Notes: a model not told the origin generated them from the sequence alone. 27,245 bases of DNA from DATDOO01 sp035293245 (GCA_035293245.1 DATDOO010000155.1:1-27245), one strand, 5' to 3'. Positions 7,183-14,414 are shown, counted from the first letter of the stretch. Numbers and translations: made by a program.

Positions 7183-8844
7183 CTATTCGATCTTCGCGGT
7201 CAGGAAAGTGAAGCCCGCCACCGGCGAAGAGGTATAACGGTCTTCGAGTTCATGCGGAATTACATGCACGCTGCCCGCCACACCCAGACCCAAGCGGATG
7301 TGTCCCATTTTCGGGAAGTTGTACACATAACCCACCTCGAGTTTGTTGACCGTAAAAATCTTTCCGGCCAAGGGATCGTCCCTGCGGAAAAACAGGCCGT
7401 CCTCGTCGACCCTTTCGACCCGCGTGAACAGGGTATGCGTCTTGTCGAGCACCAGGGTCGATTCCAGCATGAAGGCGTCCAGAGTATTTCCTGGCGCCGG
7501 AATGGGGGACTTCGCCGGGGTGTTCACGTTTCGGCCCCAGCCGAACAGGGTTTCCCACTCGTAGCGGTCGCCTTTCTTGTGGTAGGTGATCGAAGCCGTG
7601 GTGCGGTCGGTGTCGCTTTCCGGGAACAGCTGCCGCGGACTGGCCAGGAAACCGTGGCTAACCTGCATCGACCAATTGTCGCTGGGATTGAACGTCAGCC
7701 GCACCGATTGGGAAGTCCAGGGACGGGTTTCGATGTTCCAGCGGTGCTCATCGGGCTCCCGGCCATTGAATACCGAACCCTCCAGGGCCCAGTTTTTCCA
7801 AGCGACGCCCAAGGTTGCCACCCCGAAGGAAATATGGGTGGAATCCATCCAGTGATGGCTGATCGGCACGTCGGGAATATTGACCCCGGAAAAGCGATGG
7901 TCGGGCGCCGCGGGCCCCAAAGCCGGTTCGCCGGGCCAGCCGAAATAAGCCCGTACCGTCGTGTTGTCCGTGACCGGATGGGTGTAGGACGCGGACAGTT
8001 CCATGAACAAATCGTGCGGATGCTGCCGATCGACCAGCGGCGTTTTACCGTCGGCCGTTTCGCCGGTCTGGAACAGGAGTGGATAGCCTCTCGGCCCCAT
8101 CAGCGGGTCCGGTGTGAGCATGGCCGTAAGCTCCAGCGTTCCAGGCCCCAATTGACGGCTCGCGCCCAAACCGAAATCCCCGGAAAGGAAAACCGAAGAA
8201 TCGCCCCGCGGGCCACCCTGCTCGGTGGCAAGTCCTTTCAGCACCCCGTGGAACATCATGCTCCAGTCCCCCATTGTCCAGGAAAGGCCGGCGTGGCTAT
8301 GGTGACTGCCTTGGTCGCCCATGGAAAGCAACTCGGTCTGGCGTTGGGCGATTTCCTCGGGCGAAAATCCCGACACGCTGGCCCGGCTCACCATCCCCAG
8401 TTCGTAATGCCCCGGTTCATGGCAGGCGAATTCGAGACCGCCGACGATGGGCTTGTCGAATTTCCAGATCACCGTCTTGGTTTCGCCGGACTCCAGGGTG
8501 ACCGCATTGGGGTCCTTGTGCACCATGCCCGGCATGGCTTTCATCATCTCGGCGTGGGCTTTTTGCGATGTTTGGTCTTCGATCGCAAACTCGTGGCGCA
8601 ACTGGCCTCTGTTAGTAACGATGAATTTGATGGTCTCATTCCTGTCGATATCGACTTTTCCGGGGATGAAGCGCATTTCATCGTTGGCTTCCACCCGAAT
8701 AACCCGGCTGACTTCGCGTTCCAGCCCAGGGCTGCCATAAGTGAACCCATGGCCGCCCGGGTGCCCGAACGAGCCGCCGGCGCTGGCCTGCCCGGCGAAT
8801 AACACGGGAATGAAGTAAAGAAGGCTGGTATCGCGAATGTTCAT
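7183..8844 (-). CDS. Fusion of cupredoxin domain and outer-membrane beta-barrel-like domain
   Basis: Counting from the GTG at 8850, the protein has 555 residues. I prefer the ATG at 8844 (553 residues) because GAGG lies 5 bases upstream of it. A signal peptide (SLLYFIPVLFAGQASA) comes first, then a Gly/His-rich linker. The cupredoxin domain occupies about residues 45-158 and carries the expected type-1 copper ligands His86 (LRHEF), Cys143, His148 and Met153 (FACHEPGHYELGM). It also has a Met-rich loop (MMKAMPGM). A linker with HHSH follows. The last ~370 residues show alternating hydrophobic/aromatic strands and no helices, with repeats such as WSMMFHG, VRAYFGWPGEP, WSMQVSHGFL, YEWETLFGWGRN and a final VAGFTFLTAKIE, as in outer-membrane barrels. 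I infer a periplasmic copper-binding domain tethered to a porin. The role (copper uptake, efflux or resistance) is open. Confidence 0.8.
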   Translation of the reverse strand: MNIRDTSLLYFIPVLFAGQASAGGSFGHPGGHGFTYGSPGLEREVSRVIRVEANDEMRFIPGKVDIDRNETIKFIVTNRGQLRHEFAIEDQTSQKAHAEMMKAMPGMVHKDPNAVTLESGETKTVIWKFDKPIVGGLEFACHEPGHYELGMVSRASVSGFSPEEIAQRQTELLSMGDQGSHHSHAGLSWTMGDWSMMFHGVLKGLATEQGGPRGDSSVFLSGDFGLGASRQLGPGTLELTAMLTPDPLMGPRGYPLLFQTGETADGKTPLVDRQHPHDLFMELSASYTHPVTDNTTVRAYFGWPGEPALGPAAPDHRFSGVNIPDVPISHHWMDSTHISFGVATLGVAWKNWALEGSVFNGREPDEHRWNIETRPWTSQSVRLTFNPSDNWSMQVSHGFLASPRQLFPESDTDRTTASITYHKKGDRYEWETLFGWGRNVNTPAKSPIPAPGNTLDAFMLESTLVLDKTHTLFTRVERVDEDGLFFRRDDPLAGKIFTVNKLEVGYVYNFPKMGHIRLGLGVAGSVHVIPHELEDRYTSSPVAGFTFLTAKIE

Positions 8845-8966
8845 AGACACCTCAATCCGGCAATCCGGTCCGGTGCGGTTGACGAAAACCCAGGCGACTT
8901 ACGATCTTGTTGTTAAAGACGGCAGCCATGATTTCTGCCTCGGAATCAGTCTTGCACCCGCGCAAC

Positions 8967-8985
8967 GGGGCGGATTTTCCGCCCC
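8967..8985. repeat. Palindrome GGGGCGGA/TCCGCCCC, second copy
   Basis: Perfect 8-bp arms (8967-8974 and 8978-8985) with a 3-base loop. The arms are identical to those at 7081-7101 on the other side of the cupredoxin gene. Confidence 0.55.
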
Positions 8986-9240
8986 ACCTGACTCCCACCC
9001 CGGGGTCGCCGAACGTTTGCGCAGGCCCCGTGACACGATGCGGCGGGCGTGAGCTTGATCGAACCCATACCAGCCGCCCGGCAGCGGGCACGCCGTATCG
9101 ACACCCATAGAGGTGCCTGGAAGAGTAGTTGCGGTCTGTCGAAATAGAACTCGGGTCGAAACCTGAATTTTCCCGGATGAGCGCCGTATTCTGAGAGACG
9201 GAGACCATCCGGCCCGCTTCTCCTCGAGGTGCGCAGATCA

Positions 9241-9268
9241 TTGACGTCGTCGGATTCGGCGCTATCGT
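9241..9268 (+). promoter_or_regulatory. Candidate sigma70 promoter of the sugar permease operon
   Basis: TTGACG at 9241-9246 and TATCGT at 9263-9268 are separated by 16 bases. A transcript would start near 9275, about 50 bases before the permease ATG at 9327. Confidence 0.35.
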
Positions 9269-9326
9269 GGCGGAGTACGCAACAGGGCCAAACTCGCCAC
9301 GCGACTGCATCCCCGACACACGACCA

Positions 9327-10205
9327 ATGCCGACTTTCCACCCTGCCCCCGCCTTCTGGTTCATCGCTCCCGCACTGGCGCTGATCGTGGCGTTTTTTTT
9401 CGTGCCCGTCGGGCTGGGGCTGGCGCTGAGCTTTACCGATTTCGACATCTACGCCCTGGGCGATATGCGCTACCTGCGCTTCGCCGGGCTGGAGAATTAC
9501 CGCCGGCTGCTGGACGAGCCCCTGTTCTGGATCGCGCTGAAAAATACCCTGTATTTCGTTCTGGTCGGCGGGCCACTGTCGGTGGCCGTTTCCCTGTGCG
9601 CGGCGCTGCTGGTGAATCACCCCCTGGCGCGCTTTCGCACCCTGTTCCGCTCCCTGCTGTTCCTGCCGGTGGTGACGACCCTGGTGGCGGTGGCGGTGGT
9701 GTGGCGCTATCTCTACCATCCGCGCTACGGCTTCCTGAATTACGCCCTGGGTCTGCTCGGGGTTGAGCCCGTCGACTGGCTGGGCGATCCGGCCTGGGCC
9801 ATGCCGGCGATCATCCTCATGGCCATCTGGAAGAATTTCGGCTTCAACATGGTGATTTTCGTCGCCGGGCTGCAGAACATCCCCGAACGCCTGTATGAAG
9901 CCGCCGCCCTGGACGGCGCTTCGGACGCGCGGCAGTTCTGGCACATCACCCTGCCCATGCTGGCCCCCACTTTCCTGTTCGTGACCGTCATCACCCTGAT
10001 CGGCTATTTCCAGTTGTTCGCCGAGCCTTACGTCATGACCCAGGGCGGACCGTCCAACGCCACCCTGAGCGTGGTGCTGCTCATGTACCAGGAAGGCTTC
10101 AAGTGGTGGAACATGGGGCAGGCGGCGGCCATCGCGCTGGTGCTGTTCCTGTTCATCCTGGCCGGTACGCTGCTCCAGTTGCGCCTGCGCAGGGAGAACC
10201 GATGA
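9327..10205 (+). CDS. Carbohydrate ABC transporter permease (MalF/UgpA type)
   Basis: The product has 292 residues and about six membrane helices, starting at PAFWFIAPALALIVAFFFVP. The ATPase-contacting EAA loop is clear at residues 191-210 (EAAALDGASDARQFWHITLP). The sequence FQLFAEPYVMTQGGP is typical of MalF/UgpA-type sugar permeases. I chose the ATG at 9327 because the protein then begins just before the first helix; the frame is open to a GTG at 9267, but those 20 residues look unlike the family. It overlaps the next permease by 4 bases (ATGA). The partner binding protein is probably the lipoprotein at 20862; no ATPase gene is in the window. The substrate cannot be told from sequence. 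Confidence 0.9.
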   Translation: MPTFHPAPAFWFIAPALALIVAFFFVPVGLGLALSFTDFDIYALGDMRYLRFAGLENYRRLLDEPLFWIALKNTLYFVLVGGPLSVAVSLCAALLVNHPLARFRTLFRSLLFLPVVTTLVAVAVVWRYLYHPRYGFLNYALGLLGVEPVDWLGDPAWAMPAIILMAIWKNFGFNMVIFVAGLQNIPERLYEAAALDGASDARQFWHITLPMLAPTFLFVTVITLIGYFQLFAEPYVMTQGGPSNATLSVVLLMYQEGFKWWNMGQAAAIALVLFLFILAGTLLQLRLRRENR

Positions 10206-11047
10206 ACCGCCGGCTCGCGTCGCTCCCTTCGACGATGCTCAGGACAGGGCTGGTCAACGGCCTCCTTTTGCTCGGCGCGGGACTGACGCTGTTCCCGCTG
10301 GTCTGGATGCTGTCCGTGTCCTTCATGTCCGGCATGGAAGCCACGCAATTCCCGCCGCCCCTGTGGCCGGAAACGGCCACCCTGGAACACTACCGGGCGC
10401 TGTTCGAGCGCCTCAACCTGGGGCGTTACCTGCTCAACAGCGCCTTTCTGTCTTTGACGGTGACGGCGATTTCCCTGTTGCTCAATTCCATGGCCGGCTA
10501 CGCCTTCGCCAAGCTGCGCTTCGCGGGGCGCGACCGGCTGTTCCAGATGCTGCTGGCCTCCATGGTGCTGCCGGCCCAGGTGGCCATGCTGCCTCTGTTT
10601 CTGATGCTCAAGGGCCTCGGGCTGGTGAACACTTACGGCGGGGTGATCGTGCCCGGCATGGCCAGCCTGTTCGGCATTTTCCTCATCCGCCAGCACGCCC
10701 AGTCCATCCCCGATTCCCTGCTGGACGCGGCGCGCACCGACGGGGCGGGGGAATTCCGCATTTTCTGGTCCATCGTCCTGCCCTTGTGCAAGCCGATTCT
10801 GGTCACGCTGGCCCTGTTCACCTTCATGGGCACCTGGAACGACTTCATGTGGCCGCTCATCGTGCTGTCCGACGATACGCTGCAACCCTTGCCGGTGGCT
10901 CTGGCCAACCTCATGGGCGAGCACGTGCAGGACACCGAGCTGATGATGGCCAGCTCGGTGCTGACCATCCTGCCGGTGCTGCTGGTATTCCTGGCCTTGC
11001 AACGCTATTACATCCAGGGCCTAATGCTGGGCGGGGTGAAGGAGTGA
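10202..11047 (+). CDS. Carbohydrate ABC transporter permease (MalG/UgpE type)
   Basis: This is a 281-residue inner-membrane protein with six predicted helices. The EAA-type loop at residues 175-194 reads DAARTDGAGEFRIFWSIVLP. Family landmarks TLEHYRALF, NSMAGYAFAKLRF and TWNDFMWPLIVL are present, as in MalG/UgpE/AraQ permeases. It forms a heterodimer with the MalF-type permease, whose stop codon overlaps this ATG. Its own stop overlaps the GTG start of the TorD-like gene, so the genes are translationally coupled. Residues near the N-terminus (LASLPSTMLRTG) are coded by a tract resembling the common repeat TTCGACAGGCTCAGG in reverse, so a repeat may have shaped the start. Confidence 0.9.
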   Translation: MNRRLASLPSTMLRTGLVNGLLLLGAGLTLFPLVWMLSVSFMSGMEATQFPPPLWPETATLEHYRALFERLNLGRYLLNSAFLSLTVTAISLLLNSMAGYAFAKLRFAGRDRLFQMLLASMVLPAQVAMLPLFLMLKGLGLVNTYGGVIVPGMASLFGIFLIRQHAQSIPDSLLDAARTDGAGEFRIFWSIVLPLCKPILVTLALFTFMGTWNDFMWPLIVLSDDTLQPLPVALANLMGEHVQDTELMMASSVLTILPVLLVFLALQRYYIQGLMLGGVKE

Positions 11048-11610
11048 ACGAATCCGCCGAGGAGCGCGCCTGGCGCGCCCATCTTTACGCGCTGCTGGCG
11101 CGGCTGCTCGCGGCCCCGCCCGATGCGGAGTTGCTGCAACGTCTGGGAAGCCTTGCAACAGCGGGCGATACGGACATGGAACGCACCTTGAACACCCTGG
11201 GGCAAGCCGCGCGGGATTCTGACGCCAAAACCGTCGCGGAAGAATTTCAGGCCCTATTCATCGGCGTGACGCAGGGCGAACTCCTGCCCTACGGCTCCTG
11301 GTATCTGAGCGGCTTCCTCATGGAAAAGCCCCTGGCCCGGCTGCGCGACGACCTCGCGCGCTTGGGGATAGCCCGGCAACAGGATGTCCGCGAACCGGAA
11401 GACCACGCCGCCGCCGTACTGGAAGCCATGTCGCTGCTGACGGCGGAAGGCGATGATCGGCAGAAGGAATTCGTCCAGGCGCACCTTTTTTCCTGGCTGC
11501 CCAAGTTCTTCCACGATTTGGCCCATGCGCCGTCCGCTCATTTTTACCGGGCGGTGGCCGGGTTGGGGGAGGCGTTCATGGCCATCGAAGCGGCTTATCT
11601 GGAACACTGA
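11044..11610 (+). CDS. TorD/DmsD-family molybdoenzyme chaperone
   Basis: The 188-residue, all-helical protein carries the family landmarks EFQALFIGVTQGELLPYGSW (residues 67-86) and the EPEDH motif (117-121), followed by a helix rich in Leu and Glu. TorD-family proteins bind apo-molybdoenzymes and help molybdenum cofactor insertion or check export. The start is a GTG at 11044 that overlaps the permease stop (GTGA). The gene ends 4 bases before the epimerase-like gene, so it sits inside a sugar-transport operon. The only molybdoenzyme in the window is FdhA, about 6 kb upstream, a reasonable but unproven client. No Tat-exported partner is visible nearby. Confidence 0.85.
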   Translation: MNESAEERAWRAHLYALLARLLAAPPDAELLQRLGSLATAGDTDMERTLNTLGQAARDSDAKTVAEEFQALFIGVTQGELLPYGSWYLSGFLMEKPLARLRDDLARLGIARQQDVREPEDHAAAVLEAMSLLTAEGDDRQKEFVQAHLFSWLPKFFHDLAHAPSAHFYRAVAGLGEAFMAIEAAYLEH

Positions 11611-11614
11611 ACCC

Positions 11615-12331
11615 ATGACCCCTTCAAAAAATCGGACGGCCATATCCGCTTCGCTGATCTGCTGCGACCTGTGCAATATCGAAGCGGAATTGAAAAGGAT
11701 GGAATCCGCCGGAATCGATTTCCTGCACGTGGACCTGATCGACGCCCACTTCAGTCCCAGCATGCCCATGGGCATCGAGGTCGTTCAACAGGCCCGGAAA
11801 AAGACCACCCTGCCCTTCGACGTGCACCTGATGGTGCAGAACAACGAATTCTTCATCCAGGAAATGCTGAAGATCGGTGTCCAGCGCATCAGCTTCCATT
11901 ACGAATCCGCCTTCCACGTCGACCGGCTGCTGTGCCTGATCCGCGACAGCGGCGCTCAGGCCGGAATCGCGCTGATGCCCACCACCCCGTTTTCGGTTCT
12001 GGAATACTGCATCGACCGGCTGGATTTTGTGCTGCTGATGCTCATCAACCCCGGCTTTGCCGGGCAGAAAGGCGAATCCCAGGTGCCCTACGCCCGAAGA
12101 CGGGTCGCCGATTGCCGGAAATTCTTACACGAGCGGGGCTTGCACATCCCCATCCAGGTGGATGGCCGGGTGTCCTTCGACAACATCCCCGGCCTGGTCG
12201 CCGCCGGCGCCACCGATCTCGTGGCCGGCAGCCGCAGCGCGTTCCATCCCGGCGGAACGCTGGCTGAAAACGTGGCGAGGATGAAGCAGGCCATCTCGCC
12301 GGGATTCGGCATTGGAAACGGAATTTTATAG
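11615..12331 (+). CDS. Ribulose-phosphate 3-epimerase family protein
   Basis: This 238-residue TIM-barrel enzyme keeps the metal and catalytic positions of ribulose-phosphate 3-epimerases: His38 and Asp40 (LHVDLIDAHFSP), His71 (DVHLMV) and Asp183 (VDGR). The phosphate-binding region NPGFAGQ is also present. Differences such as DAHFSPSMPMG in place of the common DGHFVPN suggest a divergent branch, possibly a ketose-phosphate epimerase such as AlsE, rather than the housekeeping Rpe. It is the last gene of the permease/TorD operon, 4 bases after torD, and may act on the imported sugar after phosphorylation. The last codons (from 12275) lie inside a 147-bp direct repeat whose second copy is at 13273-13419, so the C-terminal tail GFGIGNGIL may be repeat-shaped. 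Confidence 0.8.
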   Translation: MTPSKNRTAISASLICCDLCNIEAELKRMESAGIDFLHVDLIDAHFSPSMPMGIEVVQQARKKTTLPFDVHLMVQNNEFFIQEMLKIGVQRISFHYESAFHVDRLLCLIRDSGAQAGIALMPTTPFSVLEYCIDRLDFVLLMLINPGFAGQKGESQVPYARRRVADCRKFLHERGLHIPIQVDGRVSFDNIPGLVAAGATDLVAGSRSAFHPGGTLAENVARMKQAISPGFGIGNGIL

Positions 12332-12421
12332 GTTGAGATGAGTCCGCGAACCCCAACTATTAACGCCTGATCGTGCGCGGACGTGTTGGGGTTCCTTCCG
12401 TCACCCCGACCTGTGCGGGCT
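12275..12421 (+). repeat. 147-bp direct repeat, copy 1 (includes 3' end of epimerase gene)
   Basis: The tract from GCGAGGATGAAGCAGG to TGCGGGCT aligns without gaps to 13273-13419. I count 11 mismatches in 147 positions. It covers the last 57 bases of the epimerase gene plus a degenerate four-arm palindrome (arms GAACCCCAAC and GTTGGGGTTC intact, outer arms decayed). Confidence 0.9.
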
Positions 12422-12593
12422 ATTGATTGGAAAGGGAGTGTACGGCGTTTCCGTCAGAAACCCGGTTTTTGGACGGAAACGGAGAAGGCTCTCAAGGTTG
12501 CGCATCCCCGCAGCGAGAATGGATGCGGAGGAAGCTTGGCGGAATGGCGACCTCCAGACTCATTGCCACGCGGAGCGTAGGAGCGATCGATCA
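12422..12593. other. Gap downstream of antitoxin, with hairpin
   Basis: No gene is evident. A perfect 10-bp inverted repeat, CGTTTCCGTC (12446-12455) and GACGGAAACG (12472-12481), has a 16-base loop. It may end transcripts from either the epimerase operon or the toxin-antitoxin pair, though neither side has a clear T-run. Confidence 0.5.
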
Positions 12594-12881
12594 TCAAGTC
12601 GACGCCAACTCGATTTTGAGTTTCTTGCCCAGCACTGCCGCCGCGCTGGCCAGTGTTGTCAGGGTCAGGCTGGTGTCGGTCTCGTCCAGTAAGCGATTGA
12701 GCGCCGCCCTGCTGGTGTGCATCTTCTCGGCGAGCGCGGTCTTGGTCAGTTTTTGCGCCCGCATTTCCTGCTCGATCTGCCACGCGATCACCCGCTTGAC
12801 AGCCACGGCCGTCGCTTCTTCCAGAAGCGCTTCCTCGGCCAGGAACTCATCAAAACCACCGCCGACGTGTTTTTCGTTCAT
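12594..12881 (-). CDS. higA: HigA-type antitoxin, XRE-like helix-turn-helix
   Basis: The 95-residue product has an acidic N-terminus (FDEFLAEEALLEEATA) and then a helix-turn-helix domain at about residues 35-85 (LTKTALAEKMHTSRAALNRL). A final strand LGKKLKIELA resembles HigA-like antitoxins paired with Gp49-type toxins. It would neutralise the toxin and repress the pair. The ATG at 12881 lies 26 bases after the toxin stop, giving the toxin-first order typical of HigBA. The frame is open upstream to 13091, but that part overlaps the toxin and is not conserved-looking. Confidence 0.85.
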   Translation of the reverse strand: MNEKHVGGGFDEFLAEEALLEEATAVAVKRVIAWQIEQEMRAQKLTKTALAEKMHTSRAALNRLLDETDTSLTLTTLASAAAVLGKKLKIELAST

Positions 12882-12907
12882 CGCTCGCCCATCAATTGTT
12901 TGAGGCG

Positions 12908-13225
12908 CTACTTCGCCAGATCGAGATCGAACTTCGGGGTCTTGTCCGACTTCTTGACGAAACCGTGCAGCAATACCATGACCCCACCCGAAACCGTAAA
13001 CAAAACCCGGGCAATTCGTCCTTCCATATGGACACGCGCTTCCCACAGGTCCTTGCCCATTTTCCGCACCAGCGGCATGCCGAGAGGCCAACCGAATTGA
13101 ACCGTCTTGAGGTCTTCGCCGACCGCTTTACGATCCATTGCGGACAACGATTTCAGCCAATCGCGCACCGGCTCGGCGCCGTTCTCCGTCTTGAAAAATC
13201 GAACGTCCAGGAGGGGCTTGTCCAT
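12908..13225 (-). CDS. higB: HigB/RelE-superfamily toxin, phage Gp49-like
   Basis: The 105-residue basic protein shows the Gp49-like/HigB pattern: an N-terminal strand (LLDVRFFKTENGAEPVRDWL), the middle GWPLGMPLVRKMGKDLWEAR and a C-terminal RVLFTVSGGVMVLLHGFVKK. Relatives are ribosome-dependent or free mRNA endonucleases that inhibit translation. It precedes the antitoxin gene on the minus strand. The unit lies between two 147-bp direct repeats, which suggests it arrived as an insertion. The conserved arginines and lysines of the fold (Arg54, Lys55, Lys91, Lys92) are present, so it looks intact. The name higB reflects the family, not proven identity. Confidence 0.87.
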   Translation of the reverse strand: MDKPLLDVRFFKTENGAEPVRDWLKSLSAMDRKAVGEDLKTVQFGWPLGMPLVRKMGKDLWEARVHMEGRIARVLFTVSGGVMVLLHGFVKKSDKTPKFDLDLAK

Positions 13226-13233
13226 GGCGTCAC

Positions 13234-13251
13234 CGTATCATTATTGGTACG
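13234..13251. promoter_or_regulatory. Candidate autoregulatory operator of the toxin-antitoxin pair
   Basis: The imperfect palindrome CGTATCA-TTAT-TGGTACG (6 of 7 arm positions match) lies 8 bases upstream of the toxin start at 13225. HigA-type antitoxins usually bind such palindromes over their own promoter. The link is inferred from position. Confidence 0.4.
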
Positions 13252-13272
13252 CCCTAGCAAGCCGGAAATGGC

Positions 13273-13419
13273 GCGAGGATGAAGCAGGCCATCTCGCTGG
13301 GATTCGGCATTGGAAACGGAATATTGTAGGTTGGGGTGAGTCCGCGAACCCCAACGATTAACGCCTGATCGTGCGCTGACGTGTTGGGGTTCCTGCCGTC
13401 ACCCCAACCTACGCGGGCT
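13273..13419 (+). repeat. 147-bp direct repeat, copy 2, with four-arm palindrome
   Basis: This is the same length as copy 1 at 12275-12421, with 11 mismatches by eye. It carries a vestige of the 3' end of the epimerase gene, not attached to any reading frame. It also holds an intact four-arm palindrome: outer arms TAGGTTGGGGTGA (13327-13339) and TCACCCCAACCTA (13399-13411), inner arms GAACCCCAAC (13346-13355) and GTTGGGGTTC (13383-13392). Confidence 0.9.
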
Positions 13420-13628
13420 CAGTCCTTTGGCAGGGTCCGCCGCGTGTAGGGACAGTGACAATGCGGTTATGGCGATACCGGCAAGTAGGGGTTTATTGGA
13501 CATCATGCATTTCCGACGTTGTTACAGTTGACCGACCCGTAAGGTTGTAATGGTGGTTCTACGCGTATGCGCCGCATGGGAAATTCCGCATGCGGCGCAA
13601 TACATCTATCCTCAATTGTACCCAGCGT
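13420..13628. other. Intergenic stretch with a strong hairpin
   Basis: No gene is evident. A perfect 11-bp inverted repeat, TGCGCCGCATG (13568-13578) and CATGCGGCGCA (13589-13599), has a 10-base loop. It lies just beyond the stop of the A+T-rich membrane protein gene and may end its transcript, although no T-run is present. Confidence 0.5.
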
Positions 13629-14156
13629 TTACCTAATTTTCCAAACTATATACACAAGCAATGCCGTAAAACATGCAGATGTAAGCACATAAATCATGTA
13701 AGTGGTAAACGATATATATCCGCCATCCTGGATTAGGTGTTGAGAAATTATGCTCCACTCCAAAAAGCCTAGAAATACAGTTGCACAAAATATGATGGCA
13801 GGCAAAACTCCAACCATTGATCGCAAGACAGCAATAGCTCTGTCTTCGGTTATATGAGCACTTGGATCGAGTATTTCTGGGTGATGCAACACATAGATTT
13901 TGCGCAACGATTCAACATGACCAATCTCCGTCTTTAACTGCAAAAACGAGATCGCCGCCATAACTACTGCGATGCCCGGAAAGATAATTGTTGCATTCTG
14001 TAATTTGTTTACTATTTCTGGCTGCACGAACGGAATAACTAACAACGTAGCGATTGCTACGCACCAACGATATAATGACTTCCAATAACCATCATGTCGA
14101 TATTTCCATTCGTCATATACCAATTTTACAAACTCAAACTTCGGTTCATTTGCCAT
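13629..14156 (-). CDS. A+T-rich four-helix membrane protein, hypothetical
   Basis: The 175-residue protein starts with a polar, aromatic segment (FVKLVYDEWKYRHDGYWKSL). Two membrane helices follow at about residues 30-48 and 56-74. Then comes a ~38-residue cytosol-like loop with KTEIGHVESLRKIYVL, and two more helices at about 112-133 and 148-172. GGGG at 14165-14168 supports the ATG. Codon and base use are visibly A+T-rich compared with both flanks, and palindromes sit on either side, so it is probably acquired. I do not recognise a family. Small helix-loop-helix membrane proteins of this shape occur as effectors beside defence genes, but no nucleotide-sensing partner is present here, so I assign no function. 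Confidence 0.75.
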   Translation of the reverse strand: MANEPKFEFVKLVYDEWKYRHDGYWKSLYRWCVAIATLLVIPFVQPEIVNKLQNATIIFPGIAVVMAAISFLQLKTEIGHVESLRKIYVLHHPEILDPSAHITEDRAIAVLRSMVGVLPAIIFCATVFLGFLEWSIISQHLIQDGGYISFTTYMIYVLTSACFTALLVYIVWKIR

Positions 14157-14414
14157 ATCAAACCCCTAATAAAAACGCGCGCCGAATACCCCATCATGTA
14201 TTCAGCCGCATGTTGAGCAACATTCGGCGCGTTCCTATTGCACCGTCCAGCCAGGTAGGGTACGTTTCTGTACCTTTTCAAGATCTCGGTTAACCGGCGG
14301 ACTCCGGAATGGTATGCGGTGCATACCCTACATGGCTTTGGAAAGGTGTTGGAATCCGATTGCGAATCCGCATTAACGTCGCCCCGGTGAATTAAGCGAA
14401 GGCGGTGGGACTCC

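Larger units (their letters stand above)
8845..9326. other. Divergent intergenic region
   Basis: About 480 bases separate the cupredoxin fusion gene (minus) from the sugar permease operon (plus). The region holds a perfect hairpin (GGGGCGGA TTT TCCGCCCC, 8967-8985) and a candidate sigma70 promoter for the permeases. Short reading frames here are inconsistent across strands and look non-coding. No metal-responsive operator could be recognised. Confidence 0.4.

Noticed and set aside
8852..9944. Minus-strand frames of 198 and 332 codons upstream of the cupredoxin gene and across the first permease
   Set aside because: They overlap a clear permease gene and each other, are rich in Gln, His and Arg, and lack family features.
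12275..13419. The two 147-bp repeats as attachment sites of an integrase-driven element
   Set aside because: No integrase or recombinase gene lies between them, and no tRNA gene is involved; the repeat is also longer and more diverged than a typical att core.
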